A stretch of 64,000 nucleotides of DNA. Source: Podospora bellae-mahoneyi (Eukaryota > Ascomycota > Sordariomycetes > Sordariales > Podosporaceae). Of the stretch, positions 24,633 through 35,929 are shown piece after piece. Position 1 is the first letter of the stretch. Every line of letters starts with the position of its first letter. The stretch spans positions 1,061,501 through 1,125,500 of the forward strand of contig NC_085882.1 of NCBI RefSeq assembly GCF_035222275.1, in the 5' to 3' direction. Made by a program: the position numbers and the translations under genes. A model generated the notes under the pieces. The model was given only the letters and a program-made list of their open reading frames with translations. It searched no databases and was not told the DNA's origin.

Positions 24633-25873
24633 TCAAGGAGCACCACTGCCCCGACCAGCACCAGCACCAGCACCAGCACCACCAGCACCGCCCATCATAT
24701 TTCTGGCCCTATTTTCATCTTCATCAGTAATATGTTCCATCAACAAGTTTCATGAACAAAACTCACATCTCAGCAATAGAAGGATCAGACATCAAACTCC
24801 CAATATCCGGCAGCCCACCCCCGCTACCAAACGAGTTGGCCATATCCCTCAACCTAGGGTTATTCATCAAGTTGGCCATCATGTCCGGGTTGCTCATCAG
24901 GTTCTGCGCCATGCTCGCAAACATGGGGTTGTTCATGATGGCACCGAAATCCAATCCACCTGGACCGCCGCCACCGCCCCCTCTGCCACCGCCGCCGAGC
25001 ATACCAGCCAGGTCGGCCAGACTGGGAGTACCGCCGCCTCCTGCAGAGGGAGAGGCGCTTCGAGCAGTGGCACTAGCTGACTCCTCGGCCTCAATCTCCG
25101 CTACCCTCCTCTTGGCTGTCTCGTACCCCTTCTTCATGGCGTCGCTGCCACCGTTACCCTCGTACTCGATACCCTTCTGGTAGGCCTCCATCGAGCCCTT
25201 GGCGTCACCGAGAGCGAAACGGGCGAGACCGAGGCGAGACCAGGCTTTGGTGTATGTTGGCTCAATAGCAACGGCAGCTTCAGCATCCGCCTTGGCGGAC
25301 TCGTGGTCCTTGGCCGCGGAGTAGGCGGCGGCGCGGTTGGATAGGAAAATGGCGTTGCCGGGGTGGACCGACAAGGCCTGTGTGTAGTAGTTAATGGCGG
25401 TAGGGTAATCCTTTTGGGCCATTGCCGCGTTGCCCTTGGACTTCAAGGACTCGGCCTTCTTCTTCTGCTCTTCCGTCACGGCGGTTGATGGTGGTGGGGC
25501 GCTGGAAGAACCTGCAGACTGAGAGGAGGCGGGGGCGGTGACATTCTTCAACTTCTCGTAGACGGAGTATATCTGGAGGAGGTTTTGGGAGCCGATGGCT
25601 GAAGAGACAGCGGCCTTGTCGGAGAAATCGACCGAGAACGCCTCGGTGATGCAGTTGATGGCGATGTCGATGTTGTCGGAGTCTTCCTCGCGGAGGGTGC
25701 CGTCTTTGAGGGAGGAGGACAGGAAGTCGCAGACTGCGAGGGCGAGGCGTTGCTTGGAGTTTTGGGCTGCCTGTGGTGGGATAGTTAGATTCCCATATAT
25801 TCATATATGAAGATAGGGGTAGAAGGCGAAGTTGCGGCTGCTACCCCGCGCAAAGAAAGGTGATGAATACCAT
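24633..25873 (-). CDS. sgt2: SGT2, small glutamine-rich TPR co-chaperone
   Basis: My model joins 25873-25871, 25770-24767 and 24708-24633 and encodes 360 aa. Residues 2-75 match the SGTA/Sgt2 N-terminal dimerisation domain (LALAVCDFLSSSLKDGTL), which binds Get4/Get5. Residues about 106-205 are three TPR repeats (GNAAMAQKDYPTAINYY, LSNRAAAYSAAKDHESA) for Hsp70/Hsp90/Hsp104 binding. The rest is a Gly/Met/Asn-rich substrate-binding part. Sgt2 hands tail-anchored membrane proteins to the GET pathway in the cytosol. The last exon restores the family ending ARNMMGGAG plus a Gly/Ala repeat, where reading through would stop at AEM. Exon 1 would hold only the start codon (donor GTATTC, branch CTAAC, acceptor CAG), the weakest part of the model. 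Confidence 0.87.
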
Positions 25874-26518
25874 TATGAAAAGGAAAGCAGATCTCCTGCT
25901 GGCGGCGGACTGGGTATCTTGCGGTGAAAGGACGATGATTTGATGTATCCGGGCGGAAACTCAAAAGTAAAGAGGAAAGTAGATGGAAATTGGTAGTTAA
26001 GTTTGTTGGCGGGGCTCGGTTTCAACCCAAGAGCCAGATGCGTCGGCTGGATTCCACACAAGTCGATGGAGGGGTTAAGGTTGGAGGTGGGATATGCGTG
26101 GGTCTGGAACCTTGACGTCTCCAGAAAATATCCGGCCAATGGCGGGCAGCTGCAAGAAACTATAGCAGCTATTCTGTAGCGCTCCGGCACTAGTACCAAA
26201 CGGGAGAGGTGCCGTTTGGGCGCAAATCGAATAGTGGGGCTCGCTGATGTCAACTGCAAACCCCTGGTCTGGGAGCTCTCAACTCGAGCCGCCGATTTCT
26301 AAACTGCCAGGCGTTGAACTCACCGACACCGTTGCCCAGAATTGATCACTATTTATAAGAGTCGAAGTGCCGATATTACCGGGGCAACCACAGTCGCGTG
26401 AACTCTTTGAGTATAACTTTTTGGTTACATTATCACATGCTTCTTCTCTGCTGACTGACTGTCCCAACAGCGACAGCCGATCCTCCTGTTCCGTCACCCA
26501 TACCTACCTACACCAACA
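25874..26518. promoter_or_regulatory. Divergent promoter of sgt2 and the RING-CH gene
   Basis: 645 bp separate the inferred start codon of SGT2 (minus) from that of the RING-CH ligase (plus). Short ORFs inside have no domain. Both 5' UTRs and core promoters must lie here, so shared control is possible. No specific factor site was identified. Confidence 0.55.
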
Positions 26519-27460
26519 ATGGCGACGCCATCAGGCGCGAGCAGCCCAACCGGGTCGCTCATACCCTCCACCTCAGTTCACCCCTCCATCGTACCAGCAC
26601 CTTACGCCGAGAACGACCAGCACGTCTGCTTCATCTGCCTCCAGAACGAGAACGACACCCCCGACGCGACCTGGGTCCATCCATGCCCATGTACCCTCGA
26701 AGCCCACCAAGACTGCATGCTACAATGGGTAGCAGAGATGGAAGTTTCCAACCGGCGGTCAAAGAACGGTCTCCAATGCCCAGCTTGCAAATCCCCCATC
26801 ACAGTCGAAGAACCCTACGATGCCATCGTCGCCTTGCGCAACCGCTTCAACCGGAAGTTCAGCAGAATATCCCCAGGCCTTCTTGTGCTCATAGTCAGCG
26901 AATGCAGCGTTGTTGGCGCCGCTAGCTATGGCTTTGCTGCGATCACAGTATTTGCTGGGCGGAGGGCTGTCACGTCCATGGTTGACAAGATGGGGGTAAT
27001 ACCTACGGTAATTACATGCTCCTTGATCGGGCCGGGGTTGGTGCTGTCAAGGTGGTTGGCTTCCTTGGGCAACTTGGTGGTGTTGCCAGTTAGTGCACTG
27101 GTAAGTTTCCCCCTCATGTCAATTCTCACCACTTCAAATTATCTGCTAACATCCTCAACAGTACAGCACGTTCCTAATCGGCCGCAATCAACCTCTCACC
27201 TGGCCCCCATCACCAGTATGGGCCGTGGCTTTGATGCCGAGCGTCCAATTCGCTTACACGTTTCTCTACTACGAGCTCTTTGGCAAGCTAGAAAAGCGGC
27301 TCAACCGAGCCCTCCGTGGCAGGCCCATGGATGAAGAGCCGCCGAACGAGGCACAGCAGCAACAGCAACCACCACCTATCCAAGCTGTCGCAGCTAATGG
27401 CCAGCAGCAACAACGGCAACCTGGCGAACAACAACAACCACCACCACAAAACGGAGCAGG

Positions 27461-27496
<36 letters not shown>

Positions 27497-28289
27497 CCAA
27501 AGAGAAGGCGAAAACGGAGAAGAAGGCATGTGGGACGCTGTAATCAATCTCGGCCGCGCGGTGGTGGGCCTCTTTGGGGATGACAACGACCAAGCAGATG
27601 CCGATCCTGATGACGACGATGTAATGGGCAGAGCCGATGAAATCGTCTTTGAGGTGCAGCTCAATCTCGGAGATGACGGGCATGACCATGATCATGATCA
27701 TCACCACCACCATCACAACGATGACAATCAAGATGAAATGGGGAATATTCATATGGGTGTGCCTGTTCCTGCTGGGCTTCCTGCACCTCCGCCGGCAGCG
27801 GCACAACAACCGGCTCCTCCGCCACAGAACAACAACCGCCGCAACCACCGCAACCGCGACAACAACGAAGCTGCCCGTCCACCACCCGGCCCGAACGGGG
27901 AGGGGGAAACGAATTTCTTGTCGCTGTTTATTAATTCGATAGTCTCGTCGCTTCTCATGCCGGTGATTTCGTTTGGCATGGGGGAGGCGATTCGGTTCTT
28001 GGCGCCCAAGTCGTGGGTTACGAGGTCGATCTTTCAAAGGGATTCAATCTGGTCGTCGATTTGGGGTGGTGGTGGGAGGAGGAGGACTATTCCTGCTGCT
28101 GCTGGGACTGGCGGGATGTTTGCGCCTAGTATACTGCAGCACCAGTGGGGGAGGAGTTTGGTCGGGGGGTGTTTGTATGTGGTGCTGAGGGACGCCTGGA
28201 CGCTGTATGTCAAGTGGAGGAGGGTGCAGGTGAAGCAGAATAGGAGGGTGAAGAATGTGGAGAGACGGGCGGCGGGGAAGGAGAACTAG
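26519..28289 (+). CDS. RING-CH (MARCH-type) membrane E3 ubiquitin ligase
   Basis: Exons 26519-27100 and 27162-28289 (61-nt intron, TGCTAAC branch) encode 569 aa. Residues 37-90 form a RING-CH finger with the C4HC3 order: Cys37, Cys40, Cys56, Cys58, His63, Cys66, Cys87, Cys90. Several hydrophobic segments follow (about residues 120-145, 155-195, 205-230 and near 445-465), so the protein should be multi-pass in an internal membrane with its finger in the cytosol. Between them is a long disordered insert with Gln runs, about a dozen Asn in a row encoded by AAC repeats, Asp runs and a HDHDHDHHHHHH tract. RING-CH proteins transfer ubiquitin to membrane substrates. The family resembles fungal Ssm4/MARCH relatives in the finger only, so I give no gene name. 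Confidence 0.88.
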
Positions 28290-28580
28290 GAGTGGGAGAA
28301 GGGGTAGATCATTTGTAATGAGACTATATTTTGTATTACTATCTGGAAAGTTAGGTGATTTGGCGGTTAGGATGGGGTTACCTAGGTTGGGCTTATGAAC
28401 AACGTAACTGCATTGGTTTATTTTTGTTGAGAGAATTACGAGAGAGTGGGCAGACAGAAAAGACATCTTCCAGAATAGGTTCACTGAAAGTGAAATGGAA
28501 ACCCAAAGGCAATTGAACAAAAAATGTTTCAACTAATTCTCAGTTCATGAATTCTCTAGGTATCCCAAGCCCCAACCATC

Positions 28581-30250
28581 TCAATACACCTCACTACCCC
28601 TATCCCTATCATCCACCACCACCGGCCCGGGCTTATCGTCCACCAAGTAAACCGCGCTCCCACTCCCCGGTTTACTCACCACCACCGCAGCCTCCTTCTG
28701 CTCCTCGCTCAAGTCCAACTTGCTGTAATACTCCCTCTCCCACGCCTCCCTTACAGCCTTGACCTTGCCGGCAGGCACGAGATGGACCGAACAACCACCC
28801 CACCCAGCACCCGTCAGTCTACTCCCATAGCTCCCCGCCTTTCTCGCGATAGAACACAGCTCGTCAATCTCCTTGCAGCTGCACTCGTAGACATCCCGGC
28901 ACGAGTCCTGGGTTTGGTTGAGCAGGTCGCCTAATCGGGCATTGTACTCTGATGTGTCATCCGTGTTTGTCGGTTGCTGCTCAAGCAAGGACATAAACTT
29001 TAGCACCCTTAACGCTTCGCTAAACACGTGGAGGGCTCTCTGTCTCAACTTGAACTTCTCCGCCCGGACGGGGAAGCGAGAGGTGAATTTCTTGTTGAGT
29101 TCATCGACTGAGATGTTAAGGACGGCGGCGATCTCCTCGCGGGTGTAGCCGTCCCTCTTGTCGAGCTTTTCTGCTGTGAGAGCAACCAACTCTTCAAGTT
29201 GGGACTCGGTCGACTTGGAATTTGTCGCGCCAGAAGAGTGCTCCTGGAGGGCAAAGTACGTTTCGTGAAAGCCGTGAAGACTGACCGAGAGCGGGCTGGC
29301 GTCAGATGGGAGTTGAGTTCCGGGGGGGTTGAGAACGGCGTTGAGGTAGGCAGCGGCGAGAGAGCATTCTACCACCCGAAGGTTGTAGTGGACGGGGCCA
29401 GTGACGAACTTGTCGGCTGTGACGAAGGATTGGGCGATGAGGAAGGTGAGTTCGGGGTTAGTCTTGGGGAACGAGACCGGGCGGGCTTTGAGGGAGGGAG
29501 TGAAGGAGACGAAGAGGGCTGAGCCGCGTTCTGAGAAGACGGAGGCGGATTGGTCCATTCTGGAGACATGTCAGCGATGGTCCTGAATGGTATAAGATGG
29601 TGATGAACTTACCCGCCCGAGTTGACACCAACAGCCCGCTCGCTCACAATAGCCAGCTCAGTCAACTCAGTCTTGTCCACAGTCTTCTCACCATTGGCCA
29701 CCATGACAGCCAGAGCACTCGAGCTCACAAACGCAGCGCTGGAGCTCAAGCCACCCCCCGCCGGAACTGTCCCATCCATCAAGATTTGCATGCTCTTTGG
29801 CTCGAAGTCATTGCCGTGCTTCTTGCGCAGCAGCTCCAAAGCACCCCTGAGGCCAGACTTGAAGTAGTTAGTCCACTCGTGAACAGTAGCATCGATATCC
29901 ACGGCTTCATAGGGAATGTCAAACTCGTGAGCGGGGAATTTGGCGTCTTGAACATTGGCGATCTTGATCTTGTAGTGGCCTTCCTTAGTGTTGGTAGAGG
30001 CAACGTTGGTTGATACAGCAAGGAGTGAGTCGGCAGTGATGGCCATGGGGAGGACGGGGTAGAGAGAGTAGTCGATGTGCTCGCCGATGATGTTTACTCT
30101 GCCGGGTGATCTAGCCACGAACTCGGCTGGCTGGCCGTAGATGGCCTGGAAGCGAGCGAGGAGGTTGTTCCATCTCTTTGCTTGAGTGCCGATGGCATCA
30201 ACGGTGTAGATGTCGCTCAGAGAGCTGGCGACGGGGACAGGGCCGGCCAT
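28581..30250 (-). CDS. gal1: Galactokinase (GHMP kinase)
   Basis: Exons 30250-29613 and 29559-28581 are separated by a 53-nt intron (GTAAGT, CTGAC branch, CAG) and give 538 aa. The enzyme phosphorylates galactose at C1 in the Leloir pathway, in the cytosol. The galactokinase signature GRVNIIGEHIDY is at residues 50-61 and the GHMP ATP-binding motif PAGGGLSSSAA at 163-173. The C-terminal GHMP motif LTGAGWGGCSVHL is also present. Splicing joins GVNSGG to MDQSASVF, the expected continuation (Asp as catalytic base candidate). The gene looks intact. It could in principle be a Gal3-like sensor, but the complete ATP motif argues for an active kinase. Confidence 0.95.
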
Positions 30251-32573
30251 TTTGGATGGTAGCCTCCGGTTCTAGGGCAGGTATCTTGTCGTAAAGGTGA
30301 GCTCTGGGACCGGCAGATCGTAAAAGAAGGTATTCATATACCGGAGGGTATCGTGGTGATGCGGATGATTAGGGTGAGGTTGTGGTGAGCGAAAGATATG
30401 TGCCCCGCGTTCAGTCGATGAGAAGAAGTAAAATGCCCCGCACTACGGTCATGAGGCCGTATAATTTGGGAAGTACGATGGCGGGCAGCTGCACGCCTGT
30501 TCAACCTGTTCAACGGTGGAATTGACCAATAGCTGCTGTCAAGGAGATGTTTGTGCAGGCAAATTAGGCAAGTGCTTCCACATCTCGCCTGTCCCCGGTG
30601 TCGTCATGCCCTCTGTCTCCCCACACGAGCTGCTTCTCGCCGAGTATTTGACCGCAGCGGAGCTCATGCAGTCCTCCTTCTTTTACATGTCATTATGTTC
30701 AGGTAAAGGTCTCGATGCCGAGAAGACAAATCCTTCGTTCGAGGTAGCCGTTATCTACATCTCAAACACTACTCTGTATGTGTTCATTATTGCGCCCATA
30801 ACCAAAAGCTTGATCCTTGGAACCCCAAGATTTGGAGAACTGGCGGGGTTTGCTCCGGAGTCTGGAGCCACGGGGCCGATCCGGCGGCTCCACACTCCAA
30901 CCCCCGGCTCCGCTAGCCCCGGACTTGGTGTAAGTGGCACCTTGATTTCCGAGGAACAGGCTTTTCCTCAGGCGTGTCAGGGTTCAAGAACTTTCAGCAT
31001 CACAAATCCATAATCGCCATCTCTGGTGGAAAGAAGGTACTTGTCATGTGAACTTGGTGCTGTATCTACCAGCCATGCCATATACTTCATATGCACCGCA
31101 GAAACAGTTAATTTTGCGATTTTAATAGGTGTAAAACTGAGCCAAACAAATAACCATTGACAAACATACTCATACACCAACAACAATCTATTTTTGATAT
31201 TTCTCACCACCATATCTGATGAAAATCACCTACCAAACCACCACACCCACTCCCAATCCCCATCCTATCATATTTCCCCTAGACAGGTCAAAAAAAAAAA
31301 AGCAAAATCAGCAGATGTTGCTACAACTCCAGATTCCCACATTTCCGATTGCAGAAAACAGCAAAATGCTAGCAACCACACAAATCTCAAGACTCAAAAC
31401 CCATCGCACATGTACACCATCACCATTCAAACCCCCTCTCCTCTCCCGTCCTCTCTCTCCCCCCCCCAAGTCACCTATCCTCCCAGATTTTGGATCTGTT
31501 TTTCATCTCAAACCACCCATCCCATCATGACGTGTCTCAAACCCCAAAACTCAAAACGCCACACAGGCACCGTACGGATATTTCTGCTGGTCGTCATCAG
31601 CACCACAAGAGTGTTATGTGCTTGCCAAGTTGTTGCGTCTCTCCCCTCCCTCCACCTGCAAAAATGATCGGTCGGTCGGTGATAGGGTTATTTGTCTTCC
31701 TTGGGGTGCTTTTCACACCAAAACAACAAAACAAGCATTAGCGGGTGTTTCTTCTTTCATATGGAGAAAAGGAAAGGAGGTAGGTTGGAATGCGTACAGG
31801 GCAGTTGGTGCATGTGCACTGGCCCTTGGGGCAGGTGCACGTTCCTGAGGTTGAGCAGCCGCAGTCACTCATCGTGGTGGTGGTGGTGGTGGTGGTGGTG
31901 GTGTGTGTGTTGGGGGGGGGGGGGTTGTTTCTTTGTTCTTTCTCAAACCAAGTATGATTCTCGATTGATGTACGATGAGGATATTTTTTTGCTGTGGGAA
32001 ATTGCAGAAACGAAAATCACGGTTCAAGTTGAGGGAGGAAAGGTAAGACGGGGAACTTCCGGGAGGAGGGGCTATATAGTTGATGATGGGGCTGTCAAGG
32101 CAGCAGGAATCTTATTCAAACCTATGGACGGTCCGGGGCCGCGTGTTGGGCGGATCTTATCCTGGTGGCTGATCGGGGAGGGCTTTTGGGTGGATGACGT
32201 CGGGGGGACGTCAACAAAGACGGGGTTTTAGGGGTCCACGCTGTGACGCCAGGGCGAGATTACGAAATGTGGCTGGTTTGGTGGTGAATGAGTCGTGATA
32301 GAGGTGAGCTAATGATTCGTATTGGGGGAGCTAGATAGGCGGAGGGTGTTTCCGGTGGGAGCGGCGACATCGATAAGGTTCGTGAGTTGGGATGAATGAA
32401 GATGCCAACCTCTCCTGAACTTTTGATCAATTGATCATGAACATGTCTAGCGTGTATGTCACTGAAGAGTAGACTTGCTTGTCAGTTCTGTGGCCTATCG
32501 AAATGAAAGTCATTTGTTCCATTACTTGTTTCTACATGTATGATCACAGCACATCTCGTGGTCGCATCATCAT
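30251..32573. other. Intergenic region between galactokinase and the F-box gene
   Basis: No gene is supported. A 165-aa plus-strand ORF at 30516-31013 has no recognised domain. A GC-rich patch (30845-30930) with repeated GGCTCC-type words lies in it. A polypurine-rich TGG repeat is at about 31873-31930 and drives a spurious Trp-rich ORF. Confidence 0.4.
31873..31930. repeat. TGG/GT/G microsatellite
   Basis: About ten TGG units run into GT repeats and then a G-run. The strand bias and G-richness suggest a local G-quadruplex-capable tract. It is intergenic. Confidence 0.8.
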
Positions 32574-34550
32574 CTAAATGTCAGGCCCCGCACCCCCGAC
32601 CACATCTTCGCCATTGTCGTCGAGAATGTCAGACAGAGGATAACTCCACCAATTCTCCCACCACTTATCACTTCCCCCCTCACGCGGAGGCCATACCTGT
32701 TTCCAAAGCTCCTTGACTTCTTGATCATCCGTCTTCTTAAGACATTCCAATGCCTTGTCCCTGCTGCCAGTCTCCTTGGTAACCTCACGCACCTCCACCT
32801 CGGGTGATTTCACATCCTGTCTTGTGCAGATCCATGTACGACCACCGACAACCTCCACGATATCTTCCCAACTGGCGTCGTAGGATGATGACACGGCGTG
32901 GTAAGATCTGAGGGCCCTGGCGGAATCTTGGATCGGGAGGCATTCGATTTTGAGCCGTTCCAATGGGCACTTTCTTGCTGCAATCTTTCGAAAGATGGCA
33001 CGAGCCAAAGTCTCATCAACGGCAATCTTGACTAAAGCCTTCCGAACGTCTCGAAATTTGTCCCATGATAGATCCATGATCGCGCTGATGGGAGGAGGGT
33101 ATTGCGGTTCTGGACAGACAAACTGCAGTACGACCCGTCGGAGCCGAGGCAACCGCCCAAGAAGTCGGTAGATGGCGGTTTCATGCGGTCCCGCCTCACG
33201 CGCTAGACGTAGGCGGACGTCTTCCAGGTTTGGACACCACTGAATCAGTTGTCGCACCTGGGAATGATCCAGGGGCGTAAAAGGGTAAATCTGAAGTTTG
33301 CGCAAGGCCAGGCGTGGGCCATCGTGGATCCCTTGAAAGGTCGACTCATCGAGATTGCCGCTCAGCTTGAGGGTGTCGAGATGAGGTAGAACTGAAAGCA
33401 ACTGGCCGAGGTTGTTGTGCATGTCTTCCCAGTCGACTGATAGGCTCCTGAGGGAAGGGATCTCGCCCTCTGCTGCCATCGAAATCAAGGACATGACGTC
33501 CAAAGAGAGGCATGGCGATAGTTCGAGGTGACGCAGTTCTGTGAAGGATCGAAGAGGTTTCCAGACTGCAATATGGTTAAGCAGTTCATAAATAAAGCCA
33601 GATGAGTGCAATGTGAGCGACTCCAATGGGTGCTTTTCGGGTTTCTTCGAAATCTTGCCGTCGGCAGATTTGCCAGCACCGGCTTGCTCCAGAAAGTCCT
33701 CCCAAGAGGATTCGGGTTGATAAGCTCCGTGCCGCACCGCCATAGTATCGTACCTGTAGTCAAGCTTGAACTTCCTCAGAGAAGGCGAGTTCACTATCAA
33801 CCAGTGGAGGGCCTCTGTATTGAAGCTTTTCTCTGCTTCGTCGCTATATGGCTCGTACTTCATGTCGATGCTGTAGAGACAAGGAGATGTAAGCAAAGCA
33901 TACTCATCGGCGTCTATAGCTTGAACGTTACTTGCGGACAAGTAAAGACTCCGCAGACTGAAGGTATGCATATGCAGGCGACTCCGGGGATGGCTTTGGT
34001 GCAATGCCTCGAGTACACATCGCGGTATTTGGTGGGTGCAGGCGTAGATAAGATCTCTCAGGCCAGATAGCTGGCCTATGAGGTCGGCGAAGGGTTGCCA
34101 TGCCTCGTTCAGCTCTTGTTTGCGCTGTGAGTCGTATTTGGGCAGATTAGGCCTGAAATAGCTCGAATCATAAACGTCCTCCGTTTCACTGTCTCCTTCA
34201 TCGTCGGGCGACTCATTCCAACCACCGTTGGCGAGGAATCTTCCGTCGACACCGTTTGGGCCAAGATGATCAGTTCCCAAGAGGAGAAAACCCCTCAGCG
34301 TGATTCGACGGACGTGATGGGAGCGATTGTCGACGGCGAGAGTTGCTCTTAGTTCTTCCACATCACGATCGAACTTGTCCCTCTCGCGTGCGGTGAGCTT
34401 AAGGCTGGTGAAGCGGCGTGGTGCCGCTGCTTGACAGCAGAACTTGCTGGCCAAGGAAAATGGGCGGATGCTGTCTTGATGAAGGAAGGTGGCGAGGTAC
34501 TGGGCGATGTGTAAAGGGAGCCTCTCTAGAAGGCAAGGTTGCTGAGACAT
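32574..34550 (-). CDS. F-box protein with LRR-like C-terminal region
   Basis: A single-exon ORF of 658 aa. Residues 1-45 read as a divergent F-box (LERLPLHIAQYLATFLHQDSI, then SLASKFCCQAAAPRRF), the segment that docks on Skp1 in SCF ubiquitin ligases. The rest alternates Leu-rich segments (for example FTELRHLELSPCLSLDVMSL, IPSLRSLSVDWEDM, LPHLDTLKLSGNLD), typical of the irregular leucine-rich repeats of fungal F-box proteins that bind substrates. An acidic stretch (SPDDEGDSETEDVYD) lies near residue 120. No orthologue with a known substrate is recognised. The start ATG at 34550 immediately precedes the F-box and no intron is needed. Confidence 0.8.
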   Translation of the reverse strand: MSQQPCLLERLPLHIAQYLATFLHQDSIRPFSLASKFCCQAAAPRRFTSLKLTARERDKFDRDVEELRATLAVDNRSHHVRRITLRGFLLLGTDHLGPNGVDGRFLANGGWNESPDDEGDSETEDVYDSSYFRPNLPKYDSQRKQELNEAWQPFADLIGQLSGLRDLIYACTHQIPRCVLEALHQSHPRSRLHMHTFSLRSLYLSASNVQAIDADEYALLTSPCLYSIDMKYEPYSDEAEKSFNTEALHWLIVNSPSLRKFKLDYRYDTMAVRHGAYQPESSWEDFLEQAGAGKSADGKISKKPEKHPLESLTLHSSGFIYELLNHIAVWKPLRSFTELRHLELSPCLSLDVMSLISMAAEGEIPSLRSLSVDWEDMHNNLGQLLSVLPHLDTLKLSGNLDESTFQGIHDGPRLALRKLQIYPFTPLDHSQVRQLIQWCPNLEDVRLRLAREAGPHETAIYRLLGRLPRLRRVVLQFVCPEPQYPPPISAIMDLSWDKFRDVRKALVKIAVDETLARAIFRKIAARKCPLERLKIECLPIQDSARALRSYHAVSSSYDASWEDIVEVVGGRTWICTRQDVKSPEVEVREVTKETGSRDKALECLKKTDDQEVKELWKQVWPPREGGSDKWWENWWSYPLSDILDDNGEDVVGGAGPDI

Positions 34551-35929
34551 GGCTGGGACGAAGCAACTTGGACGGAAAAAAGTCCAAAGGTCGCGTTATT
34601 GTGAGAAGAAGTGAGGCTGCCCCAGGCAGCATCAGGATTACAGTTTGGGCAGCTCAGCTCGGCGGCTAGATACACGTGATGTGTGTAATTACATAGATTT
34701 CGTCCCAAGTCGTCTTTTTTCTTCAACATTACCACCACCGTGCTTTTTCAAGCTCCCAGCAGAACTACACGCAGTGACTCTGAAGATTTGAAATCGCATC
34801 ATTGTACAAAAATCGCATCATTATACAAAAGCCGCCATTGTGTGTTCCAGGTTGGCCCGCCTTTCTTTTCCCACGCTAGATGATGCTTCATCGATTTGAA
34901 GATTTTCAAGAGGGCTCAGCATCTGGTGACTATGATGGATTTAACGGGTAGCTAGACTAGTGACTTCCGATGTGACTGTGATCGCGTACCTGCAGGCAGA
35001 AAACTTCCTGACTAACGGTGAAACGCAATATGAACCAACGACAAACCCTAGTAGTACAAGCTAGTCAACGGCCAAGCTCTATTCTATGTTTTCACGTCGT
35101 AGAATTCGGCAACCTATGTAACCTCCCTACAGAAACATCAACATGCAGCGCAGCCTTCGCTTTCGACTAGCGTTTAACAACTCGCTAGCCCGCGAGAGGC
35201 TGACAGCCAAGTTCCAACCACCATATGAAAGGATGGCCAAGCATGGAAGCAAAGCGCTGGACTTCGAAGTCGACTACCCAAACAACTATTGTTATTGGAA
35301 TCTTGGTCATGGGGTGAATAGATGAGATGGTCAGAGCTGACAGGATGATCGAGGTCAGTGACAACGAACATATACTTCTCAATATCAAATAATATCTGTC
35401 GGTTAACGTTTGTAGTTTTGGTACAGAACAAGGAACAGGGCTAGCAAGTGTCCTCTTATTTCGGCAGAGTGTTGACCGCTTCAAACCTGCGCGTCATCAC
35501 GGGCCGCTTGTCGAATTTGTACGACTTACGCGTGATACGTTGGTGCTCAGCACGATGGCAGGATGCAGGTACCAGGCATGGGGTGACCGTTGAGGGGTTC
35601 CAAAGACCGGGATACTTATCATGACGCTTGTACCAGCCAGGCTAGGACTACACATATCCGCTACCCTGTGGTCCATTTTCAACACCTGCGTCCAACTTCC
35701 TCTCCTGGGGCAGGCTAGTGTCAAGCTGGTAGAGTAACGCGGGAATTGGAATAGCTGACGTGTCTTGAGGTAGGAACTCATCATTCTCGCAAATGTTGCC
35801 ATACACGGAATAACAAGGGGAGATGACATCGCGAGCATGAGACGATCCGACTATAAGAGCCCCAAGTCTTCTCTCGTAGTGAAGCATCTGTTCTGACTGT
35901 AGGCCACCCAACAAAGGCGAACAATCAAC
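34551..35929. other. Region upstream of the chitinase gene
   Basis: No gene is supported. Small ORFs on the minus strand (for example 35648-35983) overlap the first chitinase exon on the other strand and lack domains. I searched here for the N-terminal part expected of a subgroup C chitinase and found none in an open frame. Confidence 0.4.

Noticed and set aside
31692-32231. 179-aa ORF with a poly-Trp run
   Set aside because: It is produced by the TGG microsatellite and has no other coding character.
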